From positions 1 to 64,000 of the forward strand of contig RXJQ01000036.1 of NCBI GenBank assembly GCA_003963115.1: a stretch of 64,000 nucleotides of DNA, in the 5' to 3' direction. Below the pieces are notes generated by a model that was not told where the DNA came from, searched no databases, and saw nothing but the letters and a program-made list of their open reading frames with translations. Position numbers and translations under genes: made by a program. This document shows positions 62,079-64,000 of this stretch, in pieces (position 1 is the stretch's first letter; each line of letters starts with the position of its first letter). The DNA comes from Burkholderiales bacterium. GTDB taxonomy: Bacteria; Pseudomonadota; Gammaproteobacteria; Burkholderiales; Burkholderiaceae_C.

Positions 62079-64000
62079 TCAGGCCCGGTGGATGCGCACC
62101 GGGTCTTGCCGGCGCTCGACCTGCCGCACCGAGAACCAGTGCAGCAAGGTGAGGAAGAGCGCCCGCGTATCGACAGGCTTGGCCAGATGGCCATTCATGC
62201 CCGAGACCATGCAGGCCTCTTTTTCTTCCTGCAGCACACTGGCCGTCATCGCCACAATGGGCAGATCCTGTTGACCAGGCAGCTGCCGGATCAGACGCGT
62301 GGCCTGCAGGCCATCCATCTGCGGCATGTGCACGTCCATGAGGACCAGATCGAAGGGTTGCCGCTCGACCAGGGTCACCGCATCGGCGCCATTTTTGGCA
62401 GGTGTGGCATTGACCCCCGCCATGGCCAGCAGCTCCATGGCCAGCATGCTGTTGATGGGGTTGTCTTCGGCCAGCAGCACGCGGGCGCCTGCATGGTTGC
62501 GTCGCAACAGGGCCGCGGCCTCTTCGGTCGTCAGGTTCTCATCCACGGCCTGCGGTGAGGCTTCAACAGCTTGCGGGCTCTGTGCTTCGGCCAGTTGCAG
62601 CGTCAACAGACACCAGAACACGCTGCCATGGCCCACCTGGCTGCGCACCCCGATTCGCCCGCCCATCAGCTCGACCAGGCTGCGCGTGATGGCCAGGCCC
62701 AAGCCCGTTCCACCGAAGCGGCGCGTCGTGGAATCATCGGCCTGAACAAAGGCATTGAAGAGCTTGCCCGCCTTGTCGGCCGGGATGCCCAGACCCGTGT
62801 CATGCACCTCGATGCGCAGGCCCACCTCCTGCTCTGAGCGCGGCTCCGAGCGCACCACCAGGCGGATCTGACCCTGCTCGGTGAACTTCACCGCATTGCT
62901 CAGCAGGTTGATGAGGATCTGGGACAACCGCATGCTGTCGCCCCGCAAGCGGGCCGGGCAACCTTCGGCATCGACCACCATCTCCAGGTTCTTCTCACGC
63001 ACCTTGTCGGTCACCATGGCAGCGGCCTTCTGCAACAGCTCGGGCAGGTCGAAATCCTCCTGCGTCAGCGTGAACATGCCCGCCTCGATCTTGGACAGAT
63101 CCAGGATGTTGTTGATGATGTCCAGCAGGTGCTCGGCCGCCTCCTTGACTGTGCTCAGGCGCTCGGCCTGCCCTTGTAACAAGGGGCCCTGCTGCATGAG
63201 ATAGGTCACACCCATGATGGCGTTCATCGGCGTGCGGATCTCGTGGCTCATGTTGGCGATGAAGGCGCTCTTGGCGCGCGTGGCGGCCTCGGCCTTGTCA
63301 CGCGCCGACTGCAACTGCTCCGTGCGCTGCGCCACCGTTTCCTCCAGGTGATCGCGGTAGGTGGCCAGCTCGTCCAAGCGGGCTTGCAGGCGGGTGTGCA
63401 TGTCATGCAAGGCCTGCGACAGCAAAGCGATTTCCTCGCCCTGCTTGGGCCCCAGGTCGAACTGGGCCCTGGGCGCATCCCCTTCGCGCAGGGACTGGGC
63501 GGCCTGAGCCAGCCTGTAGAGCGGCCGGGTGATGCGACCGGCCAGCCACCAGCTCAGGAGCATGAACAGGCCCGAGGCGAGCACCCCGACAAACAGCATG
63601 CGCTGCCACAGCTTGTTGGCTGCACCATAGACCGTGTCCGGGTTCTGGCGCAGCACCATCATCAAAGGTGGCTTACCCTCGCGCTCGAACCAGCGCACCG
63701 GCACCACGGCCGTGAGCTGCTCGCCAATATCGGGCCACTCGATGACCCGCGCGACACCTTGGGCCCGCAGTTCCTCGAAACCGGGCGGACTGAGCTTCTT
63801 GCCCATCCAGGGCAAAGGCCCGACCGCGACCTCGCCGCCGGGCGTCAACAGCAGGGTGTGCGCCAGGCTGTCGTCCTGGGCGACCATGGCGCTGTGCATG
63901 TCACGGACCCAGCGCCAGTTGAGCATGCCCACCACCACGCCGATCTTGCGGCCTTCGTAGTCCACCACCGGCACAGCCATGTCGATGAGCTGAACCGGCC
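62079..64000 (-). CDS. hybrid sensor histidine kinase/response regulator (5' end cut)
   Basis: At least 640 residues; the frame runs off the window's right edge, so the N-terminus is missing. In order: part of a periplasmic Cache domain ([20 protein letters not shown]), a membrane helix (about 24 residues, [20 protein letters not shown]), HAMP, a coiled coil, HisKA with phospho-His in [14 protein letters not shown], HATPase with [25 protein letters not shown] and [10 protein letters not shown], and a receiver domain with phospho-Asp in [15 protein letters not shown] membrane-bound phosphorelay kinase sensing a small extracellular molecule. Partner unknown. Confidence 0.92.
   Translation of the reverse strand, partial: PVQLIDMAVPVVDYEGRKIGVVVGMLNWRWVRDMHSAMVAQDDSLAHTLLLTPGGEVAVGPLPWMGKKLSPPGFEELRAQGVARVIEWPDIGEQLTAVVPVRWFEREGKPPLMMVLRQNPDTVYGAANKLWQRMLFVGVLASGLFMLLSWWLAGRITRPLYRLAQAAQSLREGDAPRAQFDLGPKQGEEIALLSQALHDMHTRLQARLDELATYRDHLEETVAQRTEQLQSARDKAEAATRAKSAFIANMSHEIRTPMNAIMGVTYLMQQGPLLQGQAERLSTVKEAAEHLLDIINNILDLSKIEAGMFTLTQEDFDLPELLQKAAAMVTDKVREKNLEMVVDAEGCPARLRGDSMRLSQILINLLSNAVKFTEQGQIRLVVRSEPRSEQEVGLRIEVHDTGLGIPADKAGKLFNAFVQADDSTTRRFGGTGLGLAITRSLVELMGGRIGVRSQVGHGSVFWCLLTLQLAEAQSPQAVEASPQAVDENLTTEEAAALLRRNHAGARVLLAEDNPINSMLAMELLAMAGVNATPAKNGADAVTLVERQPFDLVLMDVHMPQMDGLQATRLIRQLPGQQDLPIVAMTASVLQEEKEACMVSGMNGHLAKPVDTRALFLTLLHWFSVRQVERRQDPVRIHRA

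Overview
The window reads as a chromosomal segment of a beta-proteobacterium, most likely Burkholderiales (Comamonadaceae/Aquabacterium-Leptothrix type). The reasons are high-GC core genes with Shine-Dalgarno starts, MurU, an NhaR-type LysR regulator, MocR, AraC regulators with the PF12625-type N-domain, a beta-proteobacterial H-NS, an MCP ending in a WETF-type tail, and exosortase/PEP-CTERM genes. The organism call is inference from gene content.

Bases 1 to about 26,080 are accessory DNA. They start with an IS5-family element and a decayed IS630 transposase tail. Next, on the minus strand, is a co-directional set in transcription order: exosortase H (xrtH), its membrane partner, an IPTL-CTERM protein with an alpha-toroid (prenyltransferase-like) fold, a 2508-residue Sec-exported RHS protein with a GIY-YIG-like C-terminal tip, and an Imm26 immunity protein. 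A PEP-CTERM-like secreted protein, an SMI1/KNR4 protein, a DUF932 cassette, a self-operated XRE repressor, a lipoprotein and H-NS follow. An AT-rich, G-depleted stretch with short repeats leads into an inovirus Gp2/YfjJ-like putative replication protein. Then come a helix-turn-helix protein and a tyrosine integrase. The 3' half of a CAU-anticodon tRNA at 26,034-26,083 is best read as the right attachment site of this island.

Bases 26,200-64,000 look like core genome with compact operons. They include small stress proteins, a membrane metallophosphoesterase, an MHS-type transporter, two tandem paralogous secreted proteins (only one with a PEP-CTERM tail), a chemoreceptor, an AraC regulator with a fatty-acid desaturase, murU, and a polyamine/membrane module. 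That module has speD convergent with an operon of SPFH, DUF4178, DUF350, membrane spermidine synthase and Tat-lipoprotein FAD-oxidoreductase genes.

After this come miaB, a degenerate HD-GYP protein, and a MocR-controlled operon (EamA transporter, aminotransferase, bioF) with three copies of a 9-bp operator. Then follow an SDR/AraC divergent pair, nhaR, an HPF/RaiA-like gene broken by one in-frame amber codon, a Bax inhibitor-1 protein, nitronate monooxygenase, a Tat-exported cholesterol-oxidase-like GMC enzyme, and a hybrid sensor kinase cut by the window end.

The two strongest candidates for under-described biology are the XrtH/alpha-toroid/RHS/Imm26 locus and the SPFH/DUF4178/DUF350/polyamine operon. 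No rRNA, CRISPR array or complete tRNA was found.
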